From the NCBI GenBank assembly GCA_017559885.1, contig JAFYQN010000184.1, positions 1-20,803 on the forward strand: a stretch of DNA of 20,803 nt. Direction: 5' to 3'. The notes below the pieces were generated by a model that worked only from the letters and a program-made list of their open reading frames with translations, did not search any database and was not told the DNA's origin. Numbering within the stretch: position 1 is the stretch's first letter; each line of letters starts with the position of its first letter. The position numbers were made by a program, and so were the translations under genes. Source of the DNA: Clostridia bacterium (GTDB lineage Bacteria; Bacillota; Clostridia; Oscillospirales; Acutalibacteraceae). Positions 19,836 through 20,803 of the stretch are shown here, in pieces.

Positions 19836-20803
19836 ATGCCAAGAAAAGTATCTCTTGAAATGACAAGAAATATTGGTATCATGGCTCATATCGACGCCGG
19901 TAAAACAACCACCACCGAGCGTATCCTTTTCTACACCGGTGTAAACCGTAAGATGGGTGAAACTCATGATGGCGGCGCTACCATGGACTGGATGGCTCAG
20001 GAGCAGGAGCGTGGTATTACCATTACTTCTGCTGCTACCACATGTTTCTGGAATGACCATCGTATCAATATCATCGACACTCCCGGACACGTTGACTTTA
20101 CTGTTGAAGTTCAGCGTTCACTCCGCGTACTTGACGGTTCTGTAACCGTACTTTGCGCTAAGGGCGGTGTTGAACCACAGTCTGAAACCGTTTGGCATCA
20201 GGCAAATGAATATAAAGTTCCCCGTATGATCTACGTTAACAAGATGGACATTATGGGTGCTGACTTCTATCACGTACTCGATATGGTTAAAGAACGTTTC
20301 AACTGCAACGCAGTTCCGATTCAGCTTCCTATCGGTAGTGAAGACACATTTAAAGGTATTATTGACCTTGTAAACAATAATGCTGAAGTTTACTACGACG
20401 ACCTCGGTAAAGACGTTCGTCGTGAAGAAATTCCTGAAGATATGAAGGAAATCGCTGAAAAGTATCGTACTGCTCTTATTGAGTCTATTGTTGAAATGGA
20501 CGAAGAGCTTATGGAAAAATACTTTGAAGGCGAAGAACCTACAGTAGAACAGATGAAGAAAATCATCCGTAAGGCAACTATTGCTAACGATATGGTTCCT
20601 GTTTGCTGCGGTACTTCTTATCGTAACAAGGGCGTTCAGTTATTACTAGATGCTGTAGTTGACTATATGCCGGCTCCTACCGACATTGAAGGCATTAAGG
20701 GTGTAAACCCCGACACAGACGAAGAAGAAGTTAGACGTTCTTCCGATGATGAGCCTTTCTCTGCTTTAGCATTTAAGATTGCTACTGACCCCTTCGTTGG
20801 TAA
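19836..20803 (+). CDS. fusA: Elongation factor G, N-terminal part (runs off the window)
   Basis: EF-G is the GTPase that moves tRNA and mRNA through the ribosome. About 322 of roughly 690 residues are present with no stop before the edge. The GTPase motifs are all visible: G1 AHIDAGKT (17-24), G2 RGITIT (59-64), G3 DTPGHVD (81-87) and G4 NKMD (135-138). GGVEPQSETVWHQA is typical of EF-G, and the G' insert and the start of domain II follow. ATG 19836 has GGAGG at 19825-19829. It is the third gene of the rpsL operon; tuf often follows but lies outside. One canonical EF-G copy is seen, with no sign of a TetM-like or EF-G2 variant. Confidence 0.98.
   Translation, partial: MPRKVSLEMTRNIGIMAHIDAGKTTTTERILFYTGVNRKMGETHDGGATMDWMAQEQERGITITSAATTCFWNDHRINIIDTPGHVDFTVEVQRSLRVLDGSVTVLCAKGGVEPQSETVWHQANEYKVPRMIYVNKMDIMGADFYHVLDMVKERFNCNAVPIQLPIGSEDTFKGIIDLVNNNAEVYYDDLGKDVRREEIPEDMKEIAEKYRTALIESIVEMDEELMEKYFEGEEPTVEQMKKIIRKATIANDMVPVCCGTSYRNKGVQLLLDAVVDYMPAPTDIEGIKGVNPDTDEEEVRRSSDDEPFSALAFKIATDPFVG

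Noticed and set aside
1..20803. CRISPR arrays, tRNA or rRNA genes, insertion sequences, phage genes, riboswitches or T-boxes
   Set aside because: I looked for direct-repeat arrays, cloverleaf-type genes, transposase motifs and long structured leaders on both strands and saw none; the gaps between genes are all under 170 bases.

Overview
The window looks like chromosome of an endospore-forming, Gram-positive member of the Clostridia. Reasons: AT-leaning composition with strong GGAGG-type ribosome binding sites, a run of sporulation genes (SpoVB/YabM-type flippase, yabP, yabQ) around divIC and an S1-domain yabR homologue, a HemZ-type radical SAM protein, and ThrE transport split over two small genes. 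All convincing genes lie on the + strand and are densely packed. There is no tRNA, rRNA, insertion sequence, prophage or CRISPR array.

Region 1 (1-9987) is a tight head-to-tail run with no intrinsic terminator that I can see: recJ (5' end outside the window), bifunctional relA/spoT, dtd, a small metallo-beta-lactamase hydrolase, hemZ, a uridine-kinase-like P-loop kinase, a 93-residue coiled-coil protein of unknown function, an MTA/SAH nucleosidase, and a SpoVB/YabM flippase. Several neighbours overlap by 1 to 23 bases, which suggests translational coupling.

Region 2 (9988-12360) has its own promoter before hup (HU), followed by an S4-domain RqcP homologue, yabP, yabQ, divIC and yabR. It is punctuated by three hairpin terminators (after hup, after the S4 gene, after yabR). 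The second contains the yabP ribosome binding site and start codon in its 3' arm and U-tract. A separate sigma-A-like promoter lies inside yabQ, just before divIC.

Region 3 (12373-15275) holds a fumarase alpha subunit without its beta partner, a THUMP-type rRNA methyltransferase and a lipid/diacylglycerol kinase with a variant nucleotide-binding motif. Region 4 (15292-17349) is groES-groEL with its own promoter and terminator and no CIRCE element. Region 5 (17352-18640) is the two-gene ThrE-type exporter with its own promoter. Region 6 (18644-20803, cut by the window end) is rpsL-rpsG-fusA. Its promoter -35 box lies inside a 16-bp inverted repeat, and hairpins sit in the rpsL leader and both intercistronic gaps.

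I did not find a wholly new multi-gene system. The gene content is mostly core metabolism, stress response, translation and sporulation. The unusual signals are regulatory: hairpins merged with start signals or promoters. There are also a few gene-content oddities: the orphan fumarase subunit, the kinase without its usual N-terminal domains, a GGEGT kinase motif, and genes missing from well-known neighbourhoods.
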